This document shows positions 1 to 11,500 of a DNA stretch of 64,000 bases, piece after piece. Position numbers and translations under genes: made by a program. Source of the DNA: Pseudomonas putida (GTDB lineage Bacteria; Pseudomonadota; Gammaproteobacteria; Pseudomonadales; Pseudomonadaceae); contig NZ_CP018846.1 in the NCBI RefSeq assembly GCF_002025705.1, positions 2,719,501-2,783,500 of the forward strand, given 5' to 3'. How positions within the stretch are numbered: the first letter of the stretch is position 1; each line of letters opens with the position of its first letter. A model generated the notes under the pieces. The model searched no databases and had not been told where the DNA came from. It worked only from the letters and a program-made list of their open reading frames with translations.

Positions 1-1017
1 TGGGTGGTGGTCCTGCTGCTCAGCTACGAATGGCTGAGCTATGTGCTGTCGCGCTTCCCCTATACCCGACCATGGGGGGAGAGCCTCAACGTCTATCTGT
101 ACGACATGCTCAGGTTGCTGATGGATGGCGTGGTCAATGCCATCCCGGGCATTGCGGTGGCCGTGATGATCTTTTTCATCGCCCGGGGCGTCAGCGGGTT
201 CAGCCGCCGCTTGCTCGAGCGCCTGGCGCGGCCCGGCACGCTGAAATGGCTGACGGCAGAAACCCTGCAGCCGACCACGCGCCTGACTTCGCTGGCCATC
301 TGGCTGTTCGCGCTGGTCATGGCCTACCCGTACCTGCCGGGCGCAGGTACAGACGCTTTCAAGGGGCTGTCGGTGTTGCTCGGCCTGATGATTTCCCTAG
401 GCGCGTCCAGTGTGGTGGGGCAGGCGGCCGCCGGGCTCATCCTGACCTATTCGCACACGCTCAAGGCGGGTGAGTATGTGCGAATAGGCGAGCATGAGGG
501 CACGGTAACCGAGGTGGGTATGTTCAACACCACCATCCGCACGGGGCTTGGCGAAGTATTGACGCTGCCGAACTCGATGATCACCGGGTCAGTGACCAAA
601 AACTACTCGCGGGTCGGGCAGGGCGCTGGCTATATCGTCGACACGGTGGTGACGATCGGCTATGACACCCCTTGGCGCCAGGTAGAGGCGATCCTGGTGG
701 AGGCGGCAGAGCGTACCGAGGGCATCCTGCGCACGCCAAGGCCCCAGGTGTTCCAGACCGGGTTGTCCGACTTCTATCCGGAGTACCGCTTGGTCGCCAA
801 GGCAACGCCGGAGCAGCCCAAGCCCCGGGCAGAGTTGCTGAGTATGCTGCACGCAAACATCCAGGACGGTTTCAACGCCTACGGTGTCCAGATCATGTCG
901 CCGCACTATCAACATGACCCGGCCAGCGAAAAATGGGTGCCACGGGATAAATGGTATTCGGCTCCGGCACGTAGCCCAGGTGCCGGGCCGGATGACCGAA
1001 CATCAGCCGAGAGCTAG
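1..1017 (+). CDS. Mechanosensitive ion channel, MscS family (5' end outside window)
   Basis: This is the C-terminal part of an MscS-type small-conductance mechanosensitive channel of the inner membrane, which releases solutes on hypo-osmotic shock. The frame is open at base 1, so the true start lies upstream. Visible are hydrophobic segments near residues 45-65 and 95-145, then a Gly/Ala-rich pore-helix region (GASSVVGQAAAGLIL) and the MscS beta domain with EGTVTEVGMFNTTIR and LPNSMI, as expected for the family. The N-terminal extension before the pore suggests a larger member with extra transmembrane helices. It ends tail-to-tail with the TolC-like gene, overlapping it by 4 bases, and is not part of that operon. 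Confidence 0.88.
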   Translation, partial: WVVVLLLSYEWLSYVLSRFPYTRPWGESLNVYLYDMLRLLMDGVVNAIPGIAVAVMIFFIARGVSGFSRRLLERLARPGTLKWLTAETLQPTTRLTSLAIWLFALVMAYPYLPGAGTDAFKGLSVLLGLMISLGASSVVGQAAAGLILTYSHTLKAGEYVRIGEHEGTVTEVGMFNTTIRTGLGEVLTLPNSMITGSVTKNYSRVGQGAGYIVDTVVTIGYDTPWRQVEAILVEAAERTEGILRTPRPQVFQTGLSDFYPEYRLVAKATPEQPKPRAELLSMLHANIQDGFNAYGVQIMSPHYQHDPASEKWVPRDKWYSAPARSPGAGPDDRTSAES

Positions 1018-2522
1018 TGCTCAGCTGCCAGAAGGTTGTCCTGGGTCTGTTGCTCCACGGTACGCTGGATTTCCCGCGCCAGCGTCTTCACGTCATGCTG
1101 GGCGATTTCCTTGGGCATGACCTGGAAGCCGACCGAGTTGTACAACCGCCCCCAGGCAGCCTGAGCATCGGAGTAGGCCGCCTCGCGCTGATAGCGCGAC
1201 AACAGCAGACGGCCTTCGGCACGGATCAGTTCCAGATCACTACCCAAGGCCGCGCTGCGCGACGATTGCGCGTAGTTGAGCAGGCTCTGGTCGACGCGCA
1301 GGCTTTCGTCGGCGAAGTCCACCTCCTGACGTGCCAGCTGGTAACGCAGCACGCCGACCCGCACCTGGGTCAGAATGGCCATGGACAACGCCGTGCGGCG
1401 CATGTCGTCGGTCTTTTCCTGGCTTTTTTCCGCCGCAGTGATGTCAGGGTACTGCAGCAGGCGCAACAGGTTCATCGAGACATTGATGCCGGTCTGGTTC
1501 CAGTCGTTGTTGTACAGGTACTTGTTGGAGTCGTACTCGTACCCATAGTTGAAACTCACGTTGGGCCAAAGTTGGGCCTTGGCGATCTTCAGGTCGTTCA
1601 TGCTCACGCGCTTGCGGTACCACTCTTCCATGATCTCCGGCCGGTGCTCCAGTGATAGCCGCTCGAGCTTCTCCAGGTTGCCATCGAGCAGCGGCAACGG
1701 CTGTTCGCGGGTGTCGGCCAGCACCATGCGGGTGTTCGGCGGCAGCGACATCAGCGCGGCCAGCTCGGCGCGGGCGAATTCCAGGTCCTGGCGGCGCACG
1801 GTGAGCATGTAGACCGAATCGAGCAAGGCGCGCTGGTAGGCGAGGATGTCCTGGCGCGGCAGCAGGCCTTTACCTTCGGCTTCGCGGGCGGCAGTCAAGG
1901 CGCGGTGGGTGCGCATCAGCAAGCCGTCCACCTCGGGTAGCAGGCGTTGGGCGCCCAGTGCGCGCCAATAAGCATTGCGCACGTCCTGCAGCACGTTCTG
2001 TGCAACCTTCTCGCGGCGCTCCTCGGCCATCAGCATCTGGTCGTTCTTCTGCTGCGTGCGGAAGTAGGCGACCCCGAAGTCCAGCAGGCTCCAGGACAGC
2101 CCGAGGCTGTACAACGTGCGGTAACGCTCTTCGGACGTCGACGGGCGCAAGCTGATCTGGCGATCTTCGATGCCGATGGAGGTGCCGCCGGAATCGTTGT
2201 TGCGCCCGGCATAACCCGCGGAGGCGACCAGGCGTGGCAGCATCTCGTGGCTGGAAACATCGCGCAGGTCCGAGGCCAGTGCGCTTTCGAGCAGTTTAAG
2301 GCGGTAGTCGAGGTTGTATTTCAGGGCGCGCGCCGATGCTTCGTAGAACGTGATCGGCCCGTTGACCGGCTCCTGTTCCATGTACATGCGCGCCTGGTCG
2401 TCAATCACCCGCTGGCGCATCTCGTCCTCGGTGTAGGGCTTGGGCTCGAAAGCGGAACAGGCGCCCAGCAGCAGGCCGAGGGCGGTAACGGTGCTCAGGC
2501 TTTTGAATGTCGATACTGGCAT
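1014..2522 (-). CDS. TolC-family outer-membrane efflux/secretion lipoprotein
   Basis: The product is a 502-residue TolC-like channel that should form the outer-membrane exit duct of the adjacent export operon. The start at 2522 gives a lipoprotein signal with lipobox LLLGAC near residue 20; a longer upstream frame reaches 2696 but runs into the preceding gene. Two outer-membrane efflux protein repeats are suggested by paired long Ala/Leu/Gln/Arg-rich helical stretches and by strand segments such as LGLSWSLLDFGVAYFRTQQKN and FNYGYEYDSNKYLYNNDW. It is the last gene of the operon, 37 bases after the giant surface protein, and probably receives substrate from the three HlyD-type adaptors encoded upstream. 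It resembles LapE-type or multidrug TolC homologues, and sequence alone does not separate these. Confidence 0.9.
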   Translation of the reverse strand: MPVSTFKSLSTVTALGLLLGACSAFEPKPYTEDEMRQRVIDDQARMYMEQEPVNGPITFYEASARALKYNLDYRLKLLESALASDLRDVSSHEMLPRLVASAGYAGRNNDSGGTSIGIEDRQISLRPSTSEERYRTLYSLGLSWSLLDFGVAYFRTQQKNDQMLMAEERREKVAQNVLQDVRNAYWRALGAQRLLPEVDGLLMRTHRALTAAREAEGKGLLPRQDILAYQRALLDSVYMLTVRRQDLEFARAELAALMSLPPNTRMVLADTREQPLPLLDGNLEKLERLSLEHRPEIMEEWYRKRVSMNDLKIAKAQLWPNVSFNYGYEYDSNKYLYNNDWNQTGINVSMNLLRLLQYPDITAAEKSQEKTDDMRRTALSMAILTQVRVGVLRYQLARQEVDFADESLRVDQSLLNYAQSSRSAALGSDLELIRAEGRLLLSRYQREAAYSDAQAAWGRLYNSVGFQVMPKEIAQHDVKTLAREIQRTVEQQTQDNLLAAEH

Positions 2523-2559
2523 AGGCTGTCCTTGGTCAATCCGTGATAAGGCTTCGGCA

Positions 2560-5500
2560 TCAGCGGGCATTGCTGCCGCGACGTTGAGCGGCTTCGCGCA
2601 GCTGCGCGCGTAATCCGCTTGCCGGTTTTGCAGGTTGCTCTGGCACCATGTCGCGCGGCAGCGGCGCCCACAATGAAGGGTCCGGCAGCAAGCCATCGGC
2701 GGTCAGGCTGATGACCCCCTGGCGGCCGTCGATCCAGTTCTTGTCCTCGGCGCTGGCCAGGCGGCTGCTGGCCACCGCCTGGGCGACGAACTGGCCGTTG
2801 ACCAGGCCGAGCTGGGCACCCAGCGACTGGCTTTCGATCTCCGGGGTGGCGAACAGCTGCACGTTGCTGCCGTCGGCCCCCCACGCCGACAGGGTCAGGT
2901 TCTGGTTGACCCGCTCCACCACCGGTGCCACATAGATCGCCGGGGTCACATCCGGCAGCGGCAGGTTGGCGTAGTTACCCTGGCTGTCGCGGTCCAGGTA
3001 CGGGCCTGGTGGTGTGATGTACGGCGTGGAAATGTCCAGGGTAATGGTCAGCTGGGCCTGGTCGGTGGCGCCGGCCAGGTCGCTGATGGTGTAGGTGAAG
3101 TAATCCTTGAGCACCTGCCCCAGGCCGGCAGCTGCCAGCACTTCGGGGTTGCTCAGGTCGATGGTGTAGGTGTAGCTGCCGTCGGCATTGAGCACCAGGG
3201 TGCCGTAACGGCCGGCGATGGGTTGGCCGATCACCCCGGCGGTACCGCTGGCGCCTTCCTGGCCGGTACGGATGCCGGTAACAGTAAGGCTGTCGCCACC
3301 GTCCACGTCGCTGTCGTTGGGCAGCACGTTGCCGCTGGTGTGCGGCGCTGGCACCTGGTCGCTGGCCGTGTTGCTGTCGTCGCGGGCCACCGGGTTGTCG
3401 TTGTTGCCCTGGATGGTCACCGTCAGGCGCGCATCGGAGGTGGCGCCGGCGGTGTCGCGCATGCGGTAGGTGAACACTTCACGCAGTGATTCGCTGGCGC
3501 TGCGCATGGCCTGCACGGTGGGGTTGCCGTTGTCGACGGTGTACAGGTAGCTGCCATCGGCATTGATCAGCAGCGTGCCATACAACCCTTGCAGCAACTG
3601 GCCGGCGCTGGCGGTCTGGCCGTTTTCAGCGGTGTACTGCAGCACTGTCTTGGTTTCGCCGTACTGTACGCCGTCGACGTCGGTGTCGTTGTCCAGCACG
3701 TTGCCGCGCGGGTCGACGCCGCCACTGCCATTATTGACGCCGCCGGCTTCGACAGCGGCAGCGGTGTCGTCGCTGGCCACCGGGAAGTCGTTGCGGCCAT
3801 CGATGGTGATGGTCAGCAGGCCATTGGTGGTGCCGCCCCAGACGTCGGTGAGCAGGTAGGTGAAGTTGTCCGTCAGGGTCTGGCCGCTGGCGCGCAGTGC
3901 CTGCACCGCCGCCAGGCTGTTGTCCAGCACATACTGCCAGCTGCCGTCGGCGTTCAGCGTCAGGTCGCCGTACTGGCCGCGCAGGGTCTGGCCAACGCCC
4001 GTCGGGTTGCCGGGCAACGGACCATCACCGCTCCAGAACGCCAGTACTTCGAGGGTTTCCGGGATGATGATGTTGATGGTGTCGGGGTCGCTGTCGTTGT
4101 CCATCACATTGCCGGCCGGGTTGCTGCCGGGGATGGCGTTGTCCAGGCCGCCGGCTTCGATGGCCAGGCCCTGGTCCGGGTTGGCGACCGGTGGCTGGTT
4201 TTCGCCGCGGATCAGCACGAAGAGGGTGGCGGTATCGCTCAGGCCTCCACCGTCGGTGACCTGGTAGGTGAAGTGCTGGATGACGAAACCCAGCGGGCCC
4301 AGGGCGATGATGTCGGGGTTGCTGGAGTCGACCACGAAGCGGTAGCTGCCGTCGGCATTGATCGTCAGCGTGCCGTACTGGCTGATGAGGGTGCTGCTGC
4401 CGTTCAGCGGGTCGAGGCTTGGGTTGCTGCTTTCGGCGCCCATGCCTATGGCGGTGACGGTCTTGCTGTCGTTGGCATCGACGTCGGTGTCGTTGTTCAG
4501 CACGTTGCCCGTGGGGTTGCGCCCGCCATTGCCATCGTCGTCGGTGGCCACTGCATAGGCCAGGTCATCATGGGCCACCGGGGTGTCGTAGCGCCCCTCG
4601 ATGGTGATGACGATCTGTGCCTGCGAGCTGGCGCCGGCGGTGTCGTGCATGCGGTAGCTGAAGGTTTCCACCAGGCTTTGGCCGGCCTTGAGCGCCTGCA
4701 CGGCGGCCAGGCTGTCGTTGACGGTGTAGACGTAGTTACCGTTGCCATCGATGCTCAGTGTGCCGTAGTTGCCGGCCACCGCGGTGGCGCCGGCATTGAC
4801 CTGCACGAAGGTGCCGCCGGCGGCCAGCGTGCCCAGGTAGATGCCGTCCAGGGTCTTGCTGTCACCGGCATCGACGTCCTGGTCATTGGCCAGGGCATTG
4901 CCGCTGCCAGGCTGGCCCGGCGTGCCGTTGTTGACACCGCCGGCCTCGACGGCGATAGCGGTGTCGTTGGCGGCGATGGGCGTGTCGTTGCGGCCGTGAA
5001 TGACCACGCTGAAGGTGGCGGTGACGGTCTTGCCGTTGCCATCGCTGACGCTGTACTGGAACACATCGGTAAGCCGGTCGGCGTCGGTGCGCAGGGCCTG
5101 TACGGCGCTGTTGCTGTTGTCCACCACGTAGCGGTAGTTGCCCTGGCTGTCCAGGGTCAGGGTGCCGTAGTTGCCGGCGAGCGGTTGCCCGACGATGCCA
5201 TTGGCACCCGTCGGGCTGAGTACGCCGCTGATGGTCAGGGTATCGCCTTCCGGGTCGCTGTAGGCGGCGCGGATGTTGCCGCTGGGGTCGATGCCGGGGA
5301 TGGCGTTGTTAAGCCCGCCAGCCTCGACGGCGGCGACGCTGACTGCGTTTACCACGGGCGGGTCGTTGACCCCGGTGACGGTGATCACCAGCTGCGCCTG
5401 GTCGGTCAGCCCGCCGCTGTCGTGAATCTGGTAGGTGAAGATCACGTCCAGGCTTTGCCCGGCTGCCAGGGCACGGATGGCCGGGTCGGCGCTGTTGACG

Positions 5501-8500
5501 ACAAAGGTGTAGGTGCCGTCCTCGTTGAGCGTCAGCTGGCCGAAGTTGCCGCTGATCAGGCTGTTGTCGGCCAGCCTGGCGACGCTGCCGATGATCGAAC
5601 CGGGGCTTGTGCCAGTGACTGGGCTGAGCGCGCCACCGCTGCTTTCCAGGCCGCTGCGCACGCCGTCGACCTTGAGCTGGGTGGCCGTCGGCTGGTCGAG
5701 GTTGTCGACGTCGGTATCCGCGCCCACGCCGCCGTTACCGGTAATAACGTTGCCGCTGGCATTGACTGGCGTGGTGACGCCGTCGCTGGAACCGGCCGTG
5801 GCAGTGCCATGATCGTCCACGGCCACCGGTGCGTCGTTGGCACCCTGGATGGTGATCACCAGGACGCTGATCGATTTCAGGCCACCGGCATCGGCCATCT
5901 GGTAGCTGAACTGCTCGACCAGGGTCTGGCCCGGGGAAAGCGCCTGGACCGCAGCGTTGCTGTTGTCGACCACGTAGCGGTAGCTGCCGTCGGTGTTGAT
6001 GGTCAGGGTACCGAAATTGGCCAGCATGGTCGTCGAGCCGCCACTGGGCAGCGGGATGATTCGACCGCCACCGGGGCCGTCGAAGCGAATGGTCGTGACC
6101 TGTTTGGTTTCGCCCAGTGCCACCGAGTCGACATCGGTGTCGTTGTCCAGCACATTGCCGACGGCGTCCGCGCCGGGCGTGCCATTGTTGGTGCCGCCGG
6201 CCTCGATGGCAGTACCGGTGTCGCCGTGGGCGATCGGTGTGTCGTTGGCGCCGTGGATGTTGATCTGCAGCACCGCGTTGCTGGTCAGGCCACCGGTGTC
6301 GACGATCGAGTAGTCGAAGAATTCGCTGATGAACTGGCCAGACGTGCGCAGCGCCTGCACCGCCGGGTTGCTGTTGTCGACGATGTACTGGAAGCCGCCA
6401 TTGGGCCTGATCACCAGGATGCCGTACAACCCCTGCAACGCGGTGATGCCATTGGCGCTGACGGCCACACCGCCCGGTGTCAGGTTGTTGGCGATGCGGG
6501 TGACGGTGAGCACATCGCCGTTGGTCTGGATATCGACGTCGGTGTCGTTGGCCAGCACGTTGCCGGTCGGGTTGACGCCCGGGTCGCCGTTGTTGAAGCC
6601 CCCGGCCTCCACTGCGATTGCCAGGTCGGCATTGGCGATGGGGGCGTCGTTGACCGGGGTGAGGACGATGTTCATCACGTCGGTGTCAGTCAGCGCATCG
6701 GCGGGGTTCTGCCCGGGGATGCCGTCGCCGTTGAGCGGGTGGTCACCGAAGTTGCCCTGGTCGTTGGTGACCATGGTCAAGGTTTCGGCGGTCTTGGCGG
6801 TGTTGAAGTCCTGGTCGCCCTTGTAATACAGCTGCGCCAGCAGTGCGTTCAGTTCGCTCAGGGTACCGGTCAGCACCAGGCTGCGCCCGGCACCGGCCGG
6901 TGGCGTGGCGTTCGCTGCAGGTGGCGTTGCCGACTGCCAGAGCACGCCGTGCAGCACCGACAGGGTGATGGTCATTACCCCGTTGGTGGTGTTGCCATTG
7001 ACATCCACGTCGCTGATAGACAGGCCGGTGAGGTGCAGCACGGTGTCTTCCAGCCCCTGCTGGTCGGCAACAGTGTTGACCGGCGCTTCGTTCAGGTGCA
7101 CGTAGCCGGCATCGGCGGTGCCAGTGGTGCCTTCGCCCAGGCTCAGGTTGATGCTGCCCAGCCCGCCCGCTGCAGTGCCGGTGTCGGTGTCGATACGCAG
7201 GCGGAAATGGTTGTTGGCCGCAGCGGCGTGGTCCTGCGCCACCACGACCAGGTAGCTGCCGGAGGGCAGCAGGGCAAACTGGTACTGGCCGCCATTGGCC
7301 GTGGTGGTGGTGAAGACGCGGTCGTCGGCGGTACCGAACTGGCCGTCGTCGCCGGCCCAGGTCAAGGTCACACCGATGCCGTCCAGGCCAGGGCCGTCGG
7401 GGGTGACGCTGTTGGTTGCGCTGCGGGTGTCGTCCCACAACGTGCCCTGGACCACACCCATGCCGGCACCCTCGCTGAGGATGTAGTTGTTCAGGCCGCT
7501 GGCGCCGTCCTGGCCGGTGCGTTCACCTGTGGCCCCGCCTGCGCTGGCGGGCAGCGAGCCACCCCAGCCGCTGGCCTCGAAGTCGGTGGGCAGGCTGGTC
7601 CAGGTCAGTACCGCGGCACTGGCCGCGTTATCGGCGATGGTGACGTTGGGCAGGGTGACGGTGTAGATCACCTGCACGCTGTCGTTGACCGCCAGGCGCG
7701 CGAAGTCCAGCGCGATCGCCGTGCCATCGTTGAAGCTGATGCCGGCTGGCAGGTTGGCCAGGTCCAGTGCCACGCCGTTGAGCAGGATGCTCTGCACCTG
7801 GTAATTGCTGCCGCCGGGGAACTGGTCGGCGAGGTGGGTGTTGTAGGCCGGTACTTCGCCGTTCTGGGTGAAGCTCACCGATACCGTGGCGTTGGTGCTG
7901 CCGTTGCCGGGCGCCACGTCGATGACGCGTTTGTCCAGGCTGGTGAAGTTAGGCTCGACCACACGTTCGAACACCGTGTCGCTCTTGCCCCGGTCGACAC
8001 CGCCGTTGAGGCCGACGTGCTCATGGGCGGAAACGCCCAGGTTGGCGCCGGCCTGGTTGCTGGCCACGTTGCTGACGCGCACGTTGAACTCCAGCACCAC
8101 GCCTTCGACATCGGGGTCGTTCAGTTCGTTGTTGGTCAGGTTGCCCAGGCTGAAGGTGACGGTCTGGCTGCCATCGGCGTTGGTGGTGATGACCAGGCGC
8201 CCGTTGTTGATGTCGAACACCCCTGTTGGGGCCGCGCCGGACAAATCTGCGTGGATGCCCTGGGCCACGTCGCTGAGCTCGTTACCCGCCATGCTCAGGG
8301 TACCGCTGCTGATCAGGTCGAGGGCATCGGTGGTCAACCCGGCAGGGGTATTGGAAAGGAACGCAATCAGGATGTTGTTGAGGCTGGCGGGAATGAACTC
8401 CAGGCCTGCGGCCAGCTCGATGCGGATCTGGTAGTCCGGGTTGTCGCCGGTGGGCACCAGTACCGCTACGCGGTAGCGGATGATTTCGCCGACCACCACG

Positions 8501-11500
8501 TTTTCGGAAATGCCGCTGGTGTCGGTCGCCCCGCTGGTGTTGGTGGCGGGTGCCGTGTCGGCAACGCCGCCGACCCGGGAGATGCGTACACCGTTGCTGA
8601 CCTGGAAGGTCAGCAACGACGCCAGCCGATAGTCGTTCAAGGCGCCGCCATTGAGCGGGCCATCCTCGCCACTGCGTTCGCCATTGGTAGTGTCGACGGT
8701 GTTGTTGCTGCCGTCCAGGCTAGTCCAGCGTACCTCCACGGCGTTGGCGAATGCTGCTTCGCCGGCTGCCGTGTCATTCACCGTGCCGGTCAGTTGCAGG
8801 ACGATGCTCCCGCCGTTGGCGATGTCGATGTTGGCCCCGCTGACGCTGATCAGCCGGCCACCCTGGATGATGAAGTCGGCGCCGCCATGGTTGGTCGCGC
8901 CACCACTGTAGGTGACATTGGTCAGGATGACGCCGCTCAGCTCGGTGGGCAGGCCGTCCAGCAGGCTGATGTCGAAGGCGTCGGTGCCTGAGGTATTGGT
9001 GATGACGATCTGGAAATCGACCACGTCGCCATCTTCGTAACCGCCAAAAACCGGCGTCGAGGTGATTTGCTGAGTGACCGTGAGCGTTGGCTCGACGATG
9101 GTCACGCTGGGTTGTTGCGCACTGTTGACACTGCGCTCCAGCGGGGCACTGCCGTTGGGGGTGTCGCCGTCCGGGTCGCTGTACACCAGCTGAGCGCCGT
9201 TGCTCAGGGTGGTGCCTTGCTGGTTGCCGGTGACGTTGCTGGCAACCAGCACCAGGCGGATGACGAAGCTGTTGTTGCCGGTGAGGTTGTCGGCATTGGC
9301 GCGCGCGCTGGCAAACACCAGCTGCAGGTCGGCGCCATCGCTGCCGTCCGGGGTCATCGGGTTGACGCTGACGGTACCGTTGAAGTCGGCCGTCAGTGCC
9401 GCGCTGCCGGCCACCGTGGTGATGATCTGGTAGCCGAGGTTACCGTTGAAACGTGGGTCCAGGCGCAGGCCGGGCGGAATCAGGTCGTTGATGCGCAGGT
9501 TGCTGGTCACGCCTTCTGGCAGGGTGACGACGATGTCGTAGGTCATGCTTTCGCCAATCACCAGGTTGCTGCCGCTGGTGTGCGTGGCGCTGGAATCGTC
9601 GCTGCTGAGGCTGCCGTCCTGGTAGGTCTTGGTGATGCCGGGTGCGGCCACCTGCTGGTTGGCGACCTCGACCAGGTCGGTGGGGGTGAAGTCCTGGCCA
9701 CCGTTGACGCTGGCGTAGTAGGTGAGCGCAGCGCTGCTTTGCAGGGTGCTGGAGGCGAGGATGGCATTGTCGACGCTGACGTCGTAGGTGATCACCACCA
9801 GGTTGGCGCCGGAGAGGTCGGCGGCAGTGCCCGCGCGGCCGGCCAGCAGGGTGGCCTGGCCGTTGGCGTCGAGGAAGGTGATGGTGGTGCCGTTGACGCT
9901 GTAGTCGGTGCCGGCCACCAGCAAGGTGCCATCGCCCCGGTGGATCTGCAGGTTGGCTGCAGCCAGGCTGCCGCCGACGAACGCCAGGCCGGAGGGCAGG
10001 GTGATGCTGGTGCTGACATCGTAGGCACCGCCGCCACCGCTGTTTTTCAGGGCGGTGGCCAGGCGCAGGGTATCGGCGCCGTCGATGCCGCTGACATTGC
10101 CGTCCACTGCCGCCAGGCTGGTGACACTGCCGTTGAACGGTACGCCGCTGGTGCCGGGGGCGTTCCAGCTGCCGGTGGTGCCGGTGACCGTGCCGTTGCT
10201 GCTGGAAACCACGCCGTGCTTGATGTCCAGCACGGGCTCGGCCACCGATTCGATCACCGCCACGTCCGAGGAGGTGAGTACGGTCTTGTCTACCGTGGTG
10301 GTCTGGCTCGACTGCGCCAGCACGTCGAGTTCACGCTGGTCGGCGAACGGCTGGTCACCGACCACCATGGTGAAGCGTACCTGCACCGTGCCGCCGTTCA
10401 GGCCGTTGGAAACGTAGTTGCCAAAGTCGAAGATGATCGAGTTGCCGGGGCCGCTGGTGACGCTGTCTGGCACGTCGAGGATGGTGTTGCCGCTGCCGAA
10501 GCTCCACTGCCCGACACCGCTGCCGACGCTCCAGTTGATACCGCTGGCATTGAGCAAGGGCAGGGGCAGGTAGGCGGTGAGCTTGAAGTTTTCGTAGTCG
10601 GCCACCAGCAGGTCATAGCTGATGGTGAAGGTCACCACATCGCCGGGGCGCAGTTCGCCGTTGCTGGGTGGGGCGCCACCGTTGACCTGGGTCAGTTCGA
10701 TGTCGACCGTGGAGGTCTCGATGGTGCTGAGGGTGCTGGAGCCGTCGGTCTGGGTGCCGCCGATGTTCAGCGCATCACGCAGTACGGTGGCGGCTACGGT
10801 TGCGTTGTTGCCGACGCTGTCGCCTTCGTTGAGCTGGTCGTGGGGCGGGTGGTCGGTGGTGTAGGTGGTGTCGATCGTGGCGTCATAGACGATGCGCAGG
10901 GTAGTGGCACCGTTCTGCACGTCATCGTCGTAGAGGTCTCCGAACAGTGCCGCCACACCTGGGCCGGCTACTGCCTGGCGGATGGACTCGGCGATGTCGA
11001 ACACCAGGGTTGTGCTGCCGTCTGCATTGACTGTCTGGGTATAGACCAAGGCAATGCTCAACGAGGTGCCGTTACCCTGCAATAGTAGGGTAGGCGGATT
11101 GGTCAGGCTGAAGGTCTGGCCGTCACTGAGTTGGTCAGTGACCGTGAACTGGCCCTGCTCGAGGATGTTCTCGCCGAACGCGAAGAAGTCGGAAATGGCC
11201 ACATCCATGGTGTAGCGCAGTGTGTCACCGGGGGTCAGGCCCGGGCTGCCGACGTCGTTCTGCAAGTTGACCTGCTTGAGCAGGGTGATGGACTTGGCGA
11301 CGAAGGTGATGCCCTGGCCATTCCCGGTTTCGCTGAACGGGTACCCATTCGGGTCGGTGGGGCGATCACGTGGATCGAGCGGGTTCCAGGCACCGGTGAC
11401 ACTGGCGGTACCGAAGGTGATGGTGACCGGGTTACCCGTGGTTGGGTCGAGTACCGGGCGGCCGTTGGCGTCGATTTCCGGCACGTAGAAGCTGACCTGG

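Noticed and set aside
3000..6700. Regular DNA repeats resembling an array
   Set aside because: These are the diverged VCBS coding repeats of about 300-400 bases. They are not CRISPR repeats: there are no identical short units with spacers.
3589..8991. An 1,800-codon open frame on the plus strand inside the giant protein gene
   Set aside because: It is antisense to a repetitive GC-rich coding region. Long antisense frames arise from codon bias there. It lacks domain signatures and a ribosome site, and is low-complexity in Gly, Ala and Val.
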